64,000 nt of DNA from Seohaeicola_A nanhaiensis. GTDB lineage: Bacteria > Pseudomonadota > Alphaproteobacteria > Rhodobacterales > Rhodobacteraceae. Below are positions 1 to 8,540 of the stretch, piece by piece. A program made the position numbers and the translations under genes. How positions within the stretch are numbered: the first letter of the stretch is position 1; every line of letters starts with the position of its first letter. The DNA is taken from assembly GCF_042654245.1 (NCBI RefSeq), contig NZ_JBHSGI010000002.1:372001-436000 (forward strand), in the 5' to 3' direction. Below the pieces are notes generated by a model. It saw only the letters and a list, made by a program, of their open reading frames with translations, was not told the DNA's origin and ran no database searches.

Positions 1-361
1 AATAGACCCAGACGCCGATCAGCAGGAGAATGGGCAGCAGCGTGATCAGGACCGACTGGAAGAATGGCTGTTTCTGGCTTTCTGCCCGCACCGGGATGTT
101 GTTTTCGATCAGCAGGTCCGACACAGAGGCGTCCTCGGGCTTGACCGTCACGTAATCCTGATTGTCCTTGCGCCGGAAGCGGATCGTCTCGCCGTCCAGG
201 GTCGCCTGAGTCACTTGCCCCGACTTCACCGAGCTCACGAATTCCGAATACGGGATATCGCGGCTTTGCAGCGTTCCGCCCGAGCCGCTGAACAGGTTGA
301 AAAGCGCCAGGATCAGCAGAAACAGAACGACCCAGAACGCGATGTTGCGTGCATTGCCCAA
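1..361 (-). CDS. ftsH: ATP-dependent zinc metalloprotease FtsH, N-terminal part (cut by window edge)
   Basis: Only the first 120 residues are in the window. The reading begins L/M-GNARNIAFW, followed by a hydrophobic segment (about residues 8-24), a periplasmic stretch, and the start of a second membrane segment (about residues 98-120). This is the membrane-anchor layout of FtsH; the AAA and zinc-protease domains lie beyond the edge. The start is a TTG at 361-359, chosen because a strong GAGGAGA ribosome site (374-368) sits six bases upstream and the family's N-terminal sequence begins exactly there; no ATG fits in frame. FtsH degrades misfolded membrane proteins and regulatory substrates at the inner membrane. 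It follows tilS on the same strand after a 77-base gap. Confidence 0.93.
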   Translation of the reverse strand, partial: MGNARNIAFWVVLFLLILALFNLFSGSGGTLQSRDIPYSEFVSSVKSGQVTQATLDGETIRFRRKDNQDYVTVKPEDASVSDLLIENNIPVRAESQKQPFFQSVLITLLPILLLIGVWVY

Positions 362-438
362 GTGAAATCTCCTCAAAGGCCGGATCCGTCCGGTCCGGCC
401 ACCGGTTTGTTCATAAGATAGACATCAGGACGCCGGGT

Positions 439-1704
439 TCAATGCGATAATATCGCCGCATAGAAGGCCTCGGCCCCGCCCTCGAGTTCGGCAGACCATC
501 CGTTGCCCAGTCCGGCCAGCGGCGCGGCCACGAGTTCGGTCCCGACCCACAGTGCCGGACTGGCCAGCAGGGCCGCGCGCGGCAGCCCGCCCAGGCGCCG
601 GTCGGGACAGCGCTGAAGGCCCTCGGCGCCCAGCGCAGCGATCTCGGCGCCGTCCGGCGCGGACGCCTCAGAAACCAGACGCCAGCGGCCATCCCAGAGC
701 GCGCCCGCGGGCACGCGCAGCCCCTGCACCGCCTCATGTTCGCGGCACAGCCAGGCCCGGCCGGAATGGCCCACCAGACGGCAGCCCGCCAGGGTCGACG
801 CCTTTCCCGCCCGCGCGGCGGCGACCATCGCGGCGACCGGCGCGCGGCGCGGGGGATACTCTCCGCCGGCGATCCAGCGGATTGCATGGATGATCAGGCG
901 CCGGGCGATCTCTTCGGGGAGCGTGCGAAAGCTTCGCGCGTCCAGCGCCACGGCTCCACCGGAAACCTCGGCAATCTCGCGCGCCGCGAGAAACGTATAC
1001 CAGTTCAGGGCATCCCGGGCGCGCCCCATGTTCTCGGCCACCTCGGCCAGGGTGCGGGCGCTGATCCCCAGCGGTGCCAGCGCCGGCATCAGCTGGCGCG
1101 CCTTGACGCGGTCATAGCTGGGATCGGAATTGCTCGGATCTTCGATCCAGGTGACGCCGTTGCGCGTGAGATACTCGCGCAGTTCGGCCCGGGTCAGGCC
1201 CAGCATGGGCCGCAGGAAGGTCACGCCGTGCTGCGTGCGGCTGCGCCGCATCGCCGCAAGCCCGTCGGCTCCAGCCGCCCGAGCAAGTCGCATGAGCAGC
1301 GTTTCGGCCTGATCGTCCGCCGTGTGGCCGAGCACCACCATCCGGATGTCCTGTGCCAGCGCCCAGTTGGCCAAAAGTCGGAAACGCGCCCGGCGCGCAT
1401 TGTCCTGAAGGTTTCCGCTGCCATCATGGTCGCGCCAGCGCAGCACGGTATGGGGAATGCCCAGCCGCCGCGCCAGAACTCCGACCCCGGCAGCCTCGTC
1501 CGCGGCCTCGGGTCGCAGGCCGTGATCGACCGTTGCGGCGACAATCTCGACAGCTTCCGGGTCGAAGCACCGGCTCAGAGCATGCAGCAGGGCGACCGAG
1601 TCACCGCCGCCCGATACGGCAACGGCCATTTTCTTGGGAGGTGCGCCCTGAAAGCCCGCGCGCACCTCAGCGAGGATATCGGCGTCGCCGAAACTCAACT
1701 GCAC
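439..1704 (-). CDS. tilS: tRNA(Ile)-lysidine synthase TilS
   Basis: TilS attaches lysine to C34 of the tRNA-Ile CAU anticodon using ATP, so that it reads AUA. The PP-loop ATP-binding motif SGGGDS is at residues 31-36, and the family motif GHTADDQAET lies near residue 125. The 421-residue length is normal for a TilS with its C-terminal tRNA-binding domains. The start codon lies inside the end of cpoB (10-base overlap), so translation is probably coupled. It is the penultimate gene of the tol-pal-cpoB-tilS-ftsH series, an order common in alphaproteobacteria. Confidence 0.95.
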   Translation of the reverse strand: MQLSFGDADILAEVRAGFQGAPPKKMAVAVSGGGDSVALLHALSRCFDPEAVEIVAATVDHGLRPEAADEAAGVGVLARRLGIPHTVLRWRDHDGSGNLQDNARRARFRLLANWALAQDIRMVVLGHTADDQAETLLMRLARAAGADGLAAMRRSRTQHGVTFLRPMLGLTRAELREYLTRNGVTWIEDPSNSDPSYDRVKARQLMPALAPLGISARTLAEVAENMGRARDALNWYTFLAAREIAEVSGGAVALDARSFRTLPEEIARRLIIHAIRWIAGGEYPPRRAPVAAMVAAARAGKASTLAGCRLVGHSGRAWLCREHEAVQGLRVPAGALWDGRWRLVSEASAPDGAEIAALGAEGLQRCPDRRLGGLPRAALLASPALWVGTELVAAPLAGLGNGWSAELEGGAEAFYAAILSH

Positions 1705-2510
1705 CCCAGTTTGGACATCGCCTCCCGCGACTGGGCCACGGCGGGCGCGGCGGGAAAGCGCACCGCCACCTCGCCCAGCGTGATGCAGGCCTGCTGTATC
1801 TGACCCAGCGTTCCGAGCGCCGCGCCAAGCCGGTACAGCGCGTCCGGCGCCAGCGGGCCGCTCGTATTGGCGTTGAAGCTGGCGAGATAGGCCCGCGCTG
1901 CTTCGCGCGTGTCGCCAAGCCCGTCCAGTGCCTGGCCCCGCGCCATTTCCGCCTCGGCCGCCAGCGGGCTGCCCGGATAGGTGGTGCTGAACGAGGCCAG
2001 CAGGTTGGCCGCCTTGGCATTGTCGCCCGCCGCCAGCGCGGCCTTGGCGGCCTTGAGGTCGGCATCCTCGCCCACCGCCAGCTCGGTTGCGGGCGCCGAC
2101 GGAACGGCCGGAGCGGCGGCAGGCAGCGCCTCGCCCCCGCCCAGGGTGGAGGTCTTGCCTAGTTTGGAGACATCGCCCCCCTCAAGCTCCACCAGGCGGA
2201 ACTCCAGATCGCCGATCCGGTTGGTGCCGTCGATCACCACCTGATTGACCCGGTTCTCCAGTTGTTCGGTCTGGGCGGTCATGCGCTGCAATTCGGCCTC
2301 CATTGCGGCCACCCGCTCCAATACCGAATTTCCCCCGATCTGGACTGAAGGGCTCCCCGTGGTGGACAGCTCGCGCTTGAGCTTCTGCATCTCGACGTGC
2401 AGAATGGTCAGCTCCTGGCGGATGTCCGCCAGGGTCTGCTTGTCCTGCGCCACAACCGGCGTTGTCGCCATCGCCAGCGCGAACAGCGCCACTCCTGCGA
2501 TCCGCATCAT
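1695..2510 (-). CDS. cpoB: Tol-Pal associated periplasmic protein CpoB (YbgF)
   Basis: CpoB coordinates peptidoglycan synthesis with outer-membrane constriction at the septum. A signal peptide covers about residues 1-22, ending before AQD. It is followed by a coiled-coil region (about 25-105), as in the trimerising N-terminal part of YbgF. A linker rich in Ala and Pro leads to a C-terminal TPR-type region (about 145-271, e.g. repeats with YPGSPLAAEA and YRLGAALGTLG). It starts one base after the pal stop codon and overlaps tilS by 10 bases. Length (271) is typical. Confidence 0.92.
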   Translation of the reverse strand: MMRIAGVALFALAMATTPVVAQDKQTLADIRQELTILHVEMQKLKRELSTTGSPSVQIGGNSVLERVAAMEAELQRMTAQTEQLENRVNQVVIDGTNRIGDLEFRLVELEGGDVSKLGKTSTLGGGEALPAAAPAVPSAPATELAVGEDADLKAAKAALAAGDNAKAANLLASFSTTYPGSPLAAEAEMARGQALDGLGDTREAARAYLASFNANTSGPLAPDALYRLGAALGTLGQIQQACITLGEVAVRFPAAPAVAQSREAMSKLGCS

Positions 2511-2511
2511 C

Positions 2512-3024
2512 TTATCCCGTCAGGCCGCCGGACAGCACCGTGACCGCCCGCCGGTTCTTGGCATAGCAGGCTTCTTCGCTGCAAATCTCGATCGGGCGTT
2601 CCTTGCCGTAGCTGATCGTCTTCAGCCGGTTGCCCGCGACACCCCGCGAGATCAGATACTCGCGCACCGCATTGGCCCGACGCGCGCCCAGCGCAAGGTT
2701 GTATTCCCGTGTGCCCTGTTCGTCGGCATGGCCTTCGATCACCGCAACGTAATCGGCATTCGTTCCGAGCCAGCGCGCCTGACCGTCCAGCACCGTCTGC
2801 CCCTCGGGCGAGAGTGTCGACTGGTCGACCGCGAACAGCACACGGTCACCCACGGCCTGTGCGAAATAGGCGGGCGATGTCGGGTCATTGGCCGAGCCCG
2901 GAACGATCGCGCCCGATCCGGCTCCGGCACCGTTGGCGCCATTGCCTCCCAGCCGGCCCGCATTGGTACAAGCCGCCATTGCCAGGACAAGGGCGACGGT
3001 CGTCATCTTCGTCAGTATGCTCAT
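2512..3024 (-). CDS. pal: Peptidoglycan-associated lipoprotein Pal
   Basis: Outer-membrane lipoprotein that binds peptidoglycan and TolB. The lipobox LAMAAC places the lipidated cysteine at residue 19. The C-terminal OmpA-like domain shows the peptidoglycan-binding signature (GHADEQGTREYN, then LGARRANAVREYL). A GAGGCAC ribosome site precedes the ATG. It sits 73 bases after tolB and one base before cpoB in the Tol-Pal operon. Confidence 0.96.
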   Translation of the reverse strand: MSILTKMTTVALVLAMAACTNAGRLGGNGANGAGAGSGAIVPGSANDPTSPAYFAQAVGDRVLFAVDQSTLSPEGQTVLDGQARWLGTNADYVAVIEGHADEQGTREYNLALGARRANAVREYLISRGVAGNRLKTISYGKERPIEICSEEACYAKNRRAVTVLSGGLTG

Positions 3025-3097
3025 GTAGTGCCTCGCTTCAGGGCTTGTTCTTTGGGTCTGATTAACACATCGGGCCGGCTTTGGGAACGTGTCCGGT

Positions 3098-4417
3098 TCA
3101 GTTCTGCAAGGGCGACCAGGCCGGGTCCGAGGCGCCGTCAGGCGTGCTGATCGCTTTGAGGTTGCGCCCGGTGATGTCCACCGAATAGAGGGTCGAGCGG
3201 CCCTGTGCCCCCTGCGTCTCGCGGGCGAACATGATCACGCGGCCGTTGGGGGCCCAGGTCGGGCCTTCGTCGAGGAAGGAGGCCGTCAGCAGCCTTTCCT
3301 CGCTGCCATCGGTACGCATCACGCCAATGTGAAAGCGCCCCTTGTTCTGCTTGGTGAAAGCGATCATATCGCCGCGCGGCGACCAGACGGGTGTGCCGTA
3401 ACGGCCTTGGCCAAAGCTGATCCGGCGCGCCTCGCCCCCGCTGGCGGGCATGACATACAGCTGCTGGGTGCCCGATCGATCGCTTTCGAACACGATCTGC
3501 GATCCATCCGGCGAATAGGACGGCGCCGTCTCGATCGAGGGCGCAGTGGTCAGACGGGTTTGCGCGCCGGTGTCGATGGACATCTCGTAAAGATCGGTAT
3601 TGCCCCCCTGGCTGATCGAGAACACCACGGTCCGACCGTTGGGGGCAAAGCGCGGCGCAAAGCTCATCGTGCCTTCGGTGGTTTCCAGGACGCGTCGCTG
3701 CACCTGGCCGACATCCAGGACGAAGATCCGCGGCGTACCGCTTTCGTAGCTGGTGTAAAGAACCCGGTCACCGTTGGGCGAGAACCGCGGCGCAAGCACG
3801 ATCGAGCTGCTGTCGGTCAGATACTGGATGTTGGCCCCGTCGTAATCCATGATCGCAAGCCGCTTGAGCCGCTGGTCCTTGGGGCCGGTTTCCGAGACAA
3901 AGACCACGCGGCTGTCGAAATACCCGCCCTCGCCGGTGATCCGGCTATAGACCGCATCGGCCACCTTGTGCGCCATGCGCCGCCAGCCATCGACCGAACC
4001 CGAGAATTGCAGCCCGTTGCCCAGCTCCTGGTTGGAAAACACGTCATAGACCCGGAACTGCACCGTCAGCGCATTGCCCGCCTGCGTGACGGATCCGGTA
4101 ATCAGCGCCTGCGCATTGATCGCCTTCCAGTCGGCATATTGCACCGGCGCGGCGAAGTCGCTCACCTGGCTGATATAGGCCGAGGACGGCACCTCGCGGA
4201 ACAGGCCCGTCCCGGAAAGATCGGCGGCGATCACCCGGCTCAGCTGCGCGCCCATGGCCACGGCCTCGGGCGAGGTGCCGATCAGATCGGGCACGGCAAA
4301 GGGCAAGGGCTCGATCACCCCTTCGTCGATGATGATCCGCAGCGGGCCGGTCTGGGCCGAAACCGGCGGTGCGATCAGGCAGGCGCCCAACAGAAGGCTC
4401 AGCAGAAGTCGCATCAT
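3098..4417 (-). CDS. tolB: Tol-Pal system protein TolB
   Basis: Periplasmic beta-propeller protein linking inner-membrane TolA to Pal. A signal peptide covers about residues 1-21 (cleavage after SAQ or VSA). The N-terminal TolB domain follows, then a series of PD40/WD-like blades marked by SPNGDRVLYTS, APNGRTVVFS, SPDGSQIVFES, SPRGDMIAFT and APNGRVIMFA. The 439-residue length is normal. Its ATG overlaps, as ATGA, the stop codon of a decayed tolA 3' copy rather than the present tolA stop, which lies 125 bases upstream. The ancestral gene junction may have been at this point. Confidence 0.96.
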   Translation of the reverse strand: MMRLLLSLLLGACLIAPPVSAQTGPLRIIIDEGVIEPLPFAVPDLIGTSPEAVAMGAQLSRVIAADLSGTGLFREVPSSAYISQVSDFAAPVQYADWKAINAQALITGSVTQAGNALTVQFRVYDVFSNQELGNGLQFSGSVDGWRRMAHKVADAVYSRITGEGGYFDSRVVFVSETGPKDQRLKRLAIMDYDGANIQYLTDSSSIVLAPRFSPNGDRVLYTSYESGTPRIFVLDVGQVQRRVLETTEGTMSFAPRFAPNGRTVVFSISQGGNTDLYEMSIDTGAQTRLTTAPSIETAPSYSPDGSQIVFESDRSGTQQLYVMPASGGEARRISFGQGRYGTPVWSPRGDMIAFTKQNKGRFHIGVMRTDGSEERLLTASFLDEGPTWAPNGRVIMFARETQGAQGRSTLYSVDITGRNLKAISTPDGASDPAWSPLQN

Positions 4418-4515
4418 TTGATCCGCATCCTTTCGGGATTGAAGGTCATCTCGAATTCAAGCCAGTGTGCATGGTTTTCCATCAACAGGTCAAACCTGCC
4501 GCAGATGGCCCAGAC
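4414..4515 (-). pseudogene. Decayed second copy of the tolA 3' end
   Basis: The spacer between tolA and tolB translates, in a frame different from tolA, into a stretch ending HWLEFEMTFNPERMRIK-stop. The real TolA ends QWREIEMTFDPNKMRSR-stop, and upstream of both lie matching CG...FDL residues. The match covers about 30 codons and includes an identical 12-base block (GAGATGACCTTC), but the rest has diverged, so the duplication is not recent. Its TGA overlaps the tolB ATG as ATGA. There is no start codon of its own; it can be read only as a frame that enters tolA out of phase. I regard it as a remnant, not a gene. Confidence 0.75.
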
Positions 4516-4541
4516 TGGCTGGTTTGCCGGCATATCAGCCA

Positions 4542-5687
4542 TCACCGGCTCCGCATCTTGTTCGGGTCGAAGGTCATCTCGATCTCGCGCCACTGATCGT
4601 ATTTGTCGGCCGGCAGATCGAACCCGTCGGCCCCGCAGCGCACGATCGCACGCCGCGCCGCCTCGAAAGCGACCCGGGTCGCCCCATCGTCGCGGCCCGA
4701 ACTCGACAGCAGACGGATCGACGCGACCTCGGGACGCCGATCCTGACCGACGTTCAGGCCAACGACGACCACTGTTTCCATTGCCGCCGTCGAGGAGCTG
4801 CCAAGGCTCCAGCATCGCTTGACCTGAACGCGCAGCGCCTCTTTCTCGCCCTCGCTCAGGGGCGGACCCGAGGGCGCGGGCGCGGCGGCCTTTTGACCGC
4901 CGGCCAAGGCCTCGGCCAGTGCGTCGCGCACGGCGTCGGACGTATCGGCAGGCTTCGGCTCGGGCTTGGCCGCAGGTTTGGGGTCTGGCTTGGGCTGTGC
5001 CGTCTCGACCACCTTCTCCGGAGGCGCCGGGCGGGGCGTCGAAGGAGGCCGGCGCGAGGTCGTGGGCGCAAGCGCCGTGTCGCGCTTGGGCTCGGGGCGA
5101 ATGCGGTCGGTCGCCTCTTCCGGCGCGGCGGCCTCTTTCGGCTCTTCCGGTTTGGCCGGGCCAGGCTCGGGCACGACGGCGGGCGTCGCCTCTTCGGCCG
5201 GCTTGCTGTCAGGCGGCGGCGGGGCAACGGCTTCGGGCGCGACACGCTCGATCGGACGCGGCTCGGGGCGAACGGGCGTCGGCGGCTCGGGTGCAACCAC
5301 AACTTCCGGCGCCGGCGGTTCAGGCGTCGGCTCGGGCGGCGGATCGGGCACCTCGGGTGCGGGTGGCTCAGGCTGTGGCTGTGGCTCTGCCACCTTCGGC
5401 TCCGGTGTCGGCTGCGGTTCTGGTTCAGCCACGGGTTCCGGCGGCGTCGGTTGCTCAACGGCTGGCGCCGGCTGCGGTTCCGGTTTTTCGGGTTCGGCCG
5501 CGGTTTCGGGCGTATCCGCCACAGTTGGAGCCTGGGGCTGAGTCAGCGCCGCATATTCCTCGGCAGAGACAACCGAGACCGACGGCAGCTCCAGCGGCGG
5601 CGGATCCGACCGGAACGCGCCGCCAAACAAGGCAAGCCCGATCAGCCCGAGATGGGCGCCAACAGAGATCTTGGTGCCGGTCTGCAC
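4542..5687 (-). CDS. tolA: Tol-Pal system protein TolA
   Basis: Inner-membrane protein that spans the periplasm and contacts TolB/Pal. One membrane segment (about residues 8-24, within ISVGAHLGLIGLALFGG) is followed by a long low-complexity stalk rich in Pro, Glu, Ala and Lys (about 35-260). The globular domain III (about 280-381) contains the conserved QVKRCWSLG and the terminal EMTFDPNKM. I place the start at GTG 5687, 7 bases after the tolR stop and preceded by GAGGG, giving a 381-residue protein. An upstream ATG at 5750 would overlap tolR by 56 bases and add a non-TolA-like segment. The stalk composition is Pro/Glu repeats rather than the Ala/Lys repeats of E. coli. Confidence 0.9.
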   Translation of the reverse strand: MQTGTKISVGAHLGLIGLALFGGAFRSDPPPLELPSVSVVSAEEYAALTQPQAPTVADTPETAAEPEKPEPQPAPAVEQPTPPEPVAEPEPQPTPEPKVAEPQPQPEPPAPEVPDPPPEPTPEPPAPEVVVAPEPPTPVRPEPRPIERVAPEAVAPPPPDSKPAEEATPAVVPEPGPAKPEEPKEAAAPEEATDRIRPEPKRDTALAPTTSRRPPSTPRPAPPEKVVETAQPKPDPKPAAKPEPKPADTSDAVRDALAEALAGGQKAAAPAPSGPPLSEGEKEALRVQVKRCWSLGSSSTAAMETVVVVGLNVGQDRRPEVASIRLLSSSGRDDGATRVAFEAARRAIVRCGADGFDLPADKYDQWREIEMTFDPNKMRSR

Positions 5688-5694
5688 GCCGCCC

Positions 5695-6165
5695 TCACTG
5701 ACCCGAGCCGTCCAGCGATGGACCGCCCGTATCGGTGACCAGCCCCACATTGGAGAAACCGCCCGCGTTCAGCGCGCCCATCACCTGCATCACGTTTTCA
5801 TAAGGAATCGCGCCATCGGCCCGAAGGAACACCTTGTCGCTCTCGCGTTCGGCGGCGATGGCGCGCAGCTTGGCGACCAGTTGGTCGCGCGGGGTGTCGC
5901 TGGTCTGAATCTGAATCCGGCCGTCAGCCGTCATGGTCACGGTCAGCGGCTCTTCCTGATCGCCCGGCAGTGCGCTGGCCGCCGTCTTGGGCAGATCGAC
6001 CGGCACACCGACGGTCAGCAAGGGCGCTGCCACCATGAAGATGATGAGAAGCACCAGCATCACGTCCACGAAGGGCGTGACGTTGATTTCGGCCATCGGG
6101 CGGCTGGAGCGCCGGCCACGCCGACGCCGGCCTCCGCCATCCGATTTCTGGATTGCCGCGCCCAT
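5695..6165 (-). CDS. tolR: Tol-Pal system protein TolR (ExbD family)
   Basis: Part of the proton-driven TolQR motor. A basic cytoplasmic N-terminus (RRRRGRRSSRP) leads into EINVTPFVDVMLVLLIIFMV, the single membrane segment with the conserved Asp that carries protons. The periplasmic domain follows (about residues 50-156). It starts three bases after tolQ. Its stop codon TGA overlaps the tolA ribosome site. Confidence 0.95.
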   Translation of the reverse strand: MGAAIQKSDGGGRRRRGRRSSRPMAEINVTPFVDVMLVLLIIFMVAAPLLTVGVPVDLPKTAASALPGDQEEPLTVTMTADGRIQIQTSDTPRDQLVAKLRAIAAERESDKVFLRADGAIPYENVMQVMGALNAGGFSNVGLVTDTGGPSLDGSGQ

Positions 6166-6168
6166 GGC

Positions 6169-6864
6169 TCAAGCGTCCAGCTGGCGCGACAGGATGGTCG
6201 AGAATTCGTCGGCGAAGGCCTCGTATCCGGCCACGATGCGATCGCTGTCGGAACTGAGCTTGTTGTAGAAGATGACCGCCGGAATGGCCGCAAGCAGGCC
6301 CAGGCCGGTGGCCAGCAGCGCCTCGGCGATACCGGGCGCCACGACGGCCAGATTGGTGTTCTGCTGCGCCGCGATCTCGATGAAGGCATGCATGATGCCC
6401 CAGACCGTGCCGAACAGCCCGACGAAAGGCGCCGTCGATCCGATGGTCGCCAGCACCGTCAGGCCGCTTTGCAGCTTTTCCGCTTCCTTGTTGATCGCCA
6501 CATCCATGCTGCGGTCGATCCGCGCCGATGCACCGGCGATCAGTCCGCCGTCATTGCGGTGCGACCGCCGCCATTCGGTCATGCCAGCGGCGAAGATCTT
6601 CTCGGAATTGCCCTCCGGCTCGGGCCCGATCTGATCGTAGAGCCCGTCCAGCGGCTCGCCCGACCAGAAGGCACGGTCGAAGATCGTCGCCTCGCGCCGC
6701 GCCCCGCGATACAGAATGTGCTTCTGGATGATGATCGCCCAGGACCAGACCGATGCCAGGATCAGCATCAGCATCACCAGTTTCACCGTGAAGGTCGCGC
6801 GCGCGAAAAGCGCCCACATGGAGAAGTCGATCTCCTGCGCCGACGCGAGAGTGGAAGTGTCCAT
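6169..6864 (-). CDS. tolQ: Tol-Pal system protein TolQ
   Basis: ExbB/MotA-family motor subunit. Three membrane segments are visible: about residues 17-38, 138-160 (VLATIGSTAPFVGLFGTVWG) and 172-195 (APGIAEALLATGLGLLAAIP). They contain the family's conserved small-residue and Thr positions. At 231 residues the length is normal. It is first of tolQRAB-pal-cpoB and lies 97 bases downstream of ybgC. Confidence 0.96.
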   Translation of the reverse strand: MDTSTLASAQEIDFSMWALFARATFTVKLVMLMLILASVWSWAIIIQKHILYRGARREATIFDRAFWSGEPLDGLYDQIGPEPEGNSEKIFAAGMTEWRRSHRNDGGLIAGASARIDRSMDVAINKEAEKLQSGLTVLATIGSTAPFVGLFGTVWGIMHAFIEIAAQQNTNLAVVAPGIAEALLATGLGLLAAIPAVIFYNKLSSDSDRIVAGYEAFADEFSTILSRQLDA

Positions 6865-6961
6865 ATGCCTGCTCTACCATGATGGCCGTATTGGTTCGGC
6901 CTTTGCCATGGGCGAATCTACCCGAGGCGGCGCGCGATTACCATGACCCTCTCGGGGCCGG

Positions 6962-7363
6962 TCACGAATGTTTCAACAATGCGCGAATCTCTGCCGGAAG
7001 CCGCACCGGCCGGCCCTGCGCCGTCATGCAGACGGCGGTGACTCGCGCGGTGAAGATCACCTGGTCGCCCCGCCGCACGAGCTGATCCATCACCAGTCGC
7101 GCACCGCTGATCGAGGCCACTGTCGTCTCGATCATCAGATCGTCTTCAAATCGGGCGGCGGCGCGGTAGTCGCATTCGATATGCCGCACAACCCACACCA
7201 CGCCCCCCTCGCGCATCGCGTTCTGGTCATTCCCCAGAGTGCGCACCCAATCGCTCCGGGCCCGTTCGATAAAGCGCAGATAGTTGGCGTGATAGACCAC
7301 GCCGCCCATGTCGGTGTCCTCGTAATACACGCGGACCGGGAAAAGATGGACAGGCTGGCTCAT
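6962..7363 (-). CDS. ybgC: Tol-Pal associated acyl-CoA thioesterase YbgC
   Basis: Hot-dog-fold thioesterase that hydrolyses short or medium acyl-CoAs and commonly heads tol operons. The catalytic signature DTDMGGVVYHANYLRF begins near residue 16, with Asp18 as likely catalytic residue. The 133-residue length is usual. It overlaps thpR by four bases (ATGA) and precedes tolQ, so it is probably co-transcribed with the Tol genes. Confidence 0.94.
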   Translation of the reverse strand: MSQPVHLFPVRVYYEDTDMGGVVYHANYLRFIERARSDWVRTLGNDQNAMREGGVVWVVRHIECDYRAAARFEDDLMIETTVASISGARLVMDQLVRRGDQVIFTARVTAVCMTAQGRPVRLPAEIRALLKHS

Positions 7364-7923
7364 GCGGGCAAGCTATGCGGTCGCGCGGCGGGCTTCAAGG
7401 ATAGGCGGCCAGAAGCTCGTGGCGCGCGGTCGCGATGCAGATCCGAGCGGTATAGGCCGAAACCCGTAACCCGAAAGGGGAACAGCGCCGCATCGCCATG
7501 GGCCTGCAGATACCGGCCAATCCGCACCAAATCCTCTGGTCCCGGGCGGTTGAAGCGCGCCAGTGTGACATGCGGCGCGAACCGGGCGCGTGGCAGTTCG
7601 ATACCGGCGCGGCGGATTGCGCGCATCACCGATTTCTGCAGCTCTTTCAGGCCCTCGCCCTGCGCCCGAATGAAGAGCACCGAAGGCTGATCGCCTCCGA
7701 AGATGTCGAGCCCCGCCAGGCGCAGGTCGAACGGCCGGACTGCCAGCGTCTCCAGCTCTTCATGCAGCGTCTCGAGCGCTGGAATATCGGTGTCGCCCAG
7801 GAAGGCCAGCGTCAGATGCAGGTTCTCTTCCGGCACGGGCCGTCCGGCCCGTAAAGGCTCCTGCAGGGCCAACAGCCCCGGCAGCACCGCCTCGGGCATC
7901 GGGATGGCGACAAAGGCGCGCAT
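7360..7923 (-). CDS. thpR: RNA 2',3'-cyclic phosphodiesterase ThpR (LigT-like)
   Basis: 2H-phosphoesterase that opens 2',3'-cyclic phosphate ends on RNA. Both HxTx motifs are present: HLTLAFLG starting at residue 36 and HVTLARF near residue 125. Length 187 is normal. The ATG overlaps the preceding gene's stop as TGATG, and its own stop overlaps ybgC. Confidence 0.92.
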   Translation of the reverse strand: MRAFVAIPMPEAVLPGLLALQEPLRAGRPVPEENLHLTLAFLGDTDIPALETLHEELETLAVRPFDLRLAGLDIFGGDQPSVLFIRAQGEGLKELQKSVMRAIRRAGIELPRARFAPHVTLARFNRPGPEDLVRIGRYLQAHGDAALFPFRVTGFGLYRSDLHRDRAPRASGRLSLKPAARPHSLPA

Positions 7924-8540
7924 CAGCCCCGCAGGCGCGCCGCCAGCCGCAACGCATGCGAGCGGTCGCGCGCGGCGGCCGGCAGCACCGGGTCATAGGC
8001 GGCCCGGATCACGCCCGCGATCTCGGGCCGCAGAATGGTGCGTCCGCCCGCGATGGCCAGGGGCGAAACCTCGGCAAAGGCCGCTTCGGACCAGCAGAGG
8101 ATCGCCTGCACCACCTCGGTTAGCGCCAGATCCTCGGCCGGCACCTCGGCCAGATCGCCCCCCATCCTCAGGAAGACAAAGGCCGAGCGGATCGCCCCCG
8201 CCTCGTCAAAGCGGAAGACGCGGTAGCGCTCGGCCTTCTCGTCGCCCAGCCGCTTGGCCAGAGCGCCGACACCGGGCAACAGCCGCTCAAGCTCGGGCAC
8301 GGAGGCCAGTTCGTCCCAGTCGCGCAGGAAGAATACCATGCAGTTGGCGCCGATTTCGGGATCGTTCTCGGCCATCTTGTGGTTCGCCAGCGTCACCACC
8401 GCCTCGAAGGCACCCTTGACCACCGCCAGCGTGGTATCGTCCACACCAAACACGACCGGCACCACCGGATAGGCCCAGCGCGCAAAGACGTAATCCCCAT
8501 TGCTGCGTGTGAACAGCGCTTCGATCTCGTCCGGTGTCAC
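7923..8540 (-). CDS. Conserved hypothetical protein
   Basis: No function recognised. The product of about 205 residues has no signal peptide or membrane segment. It looks like a soluble globular protein: N-terminus TPDEIEALFTRSNGDYVFARW, then alternating hydrophobic and acidic segments. GTG 8540 is chosen as start because AGGGG lies five bases upstream; an ATG at 8573 would add eleven residues without a clear ribosome site. It is translationally coupled to thpR. It may belong to the group of lineage-restricted proteins conserved in Rhodobacterales, but I cannot tie it to a named family. Confidence 0.7.
   Translation of the reverse strand: MTPDEIEALFTRSNGDYVFARWAYPVVPVVFGVDDTTLAVVKGAFEAVVTLANHKMAENDPEIGANCMVFFLRDWDELASVPELERLLPGVGALAKRLGDEKAERYRVFRFDEAGAIRSAFVFLRMGGDLAEVPAEDLALTEVVQAILCWSEAAFAEVSPLAIAGGRTILRPEIAGVIRAAYDPVLPAAARDRSHALRLAARLRG

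Noticed and set aside
4414..4815. A 133-codon open frame across the tolA end as a new gene
   Set aside because: Most of it is an out-of-phase reading of tolA. Only the last part resembles protein, and that part is a tolA remnant.
3089..4822. Long plus-strand frame opposite tolB and tolA
   Set aside because: High GC leaves long antisense frames. The minus-strand reading gives TolB and TolA with signal peptide and domains; the plus reading gives nothing recognisable.
5030..5520. Tandem DNA repeats in tolA as a mobile or phase-variable repeat
   Set aside because: The repetition comes from Pro/Glu codons in the TolA stalk, with irregular units. It is ordinary low complexity.
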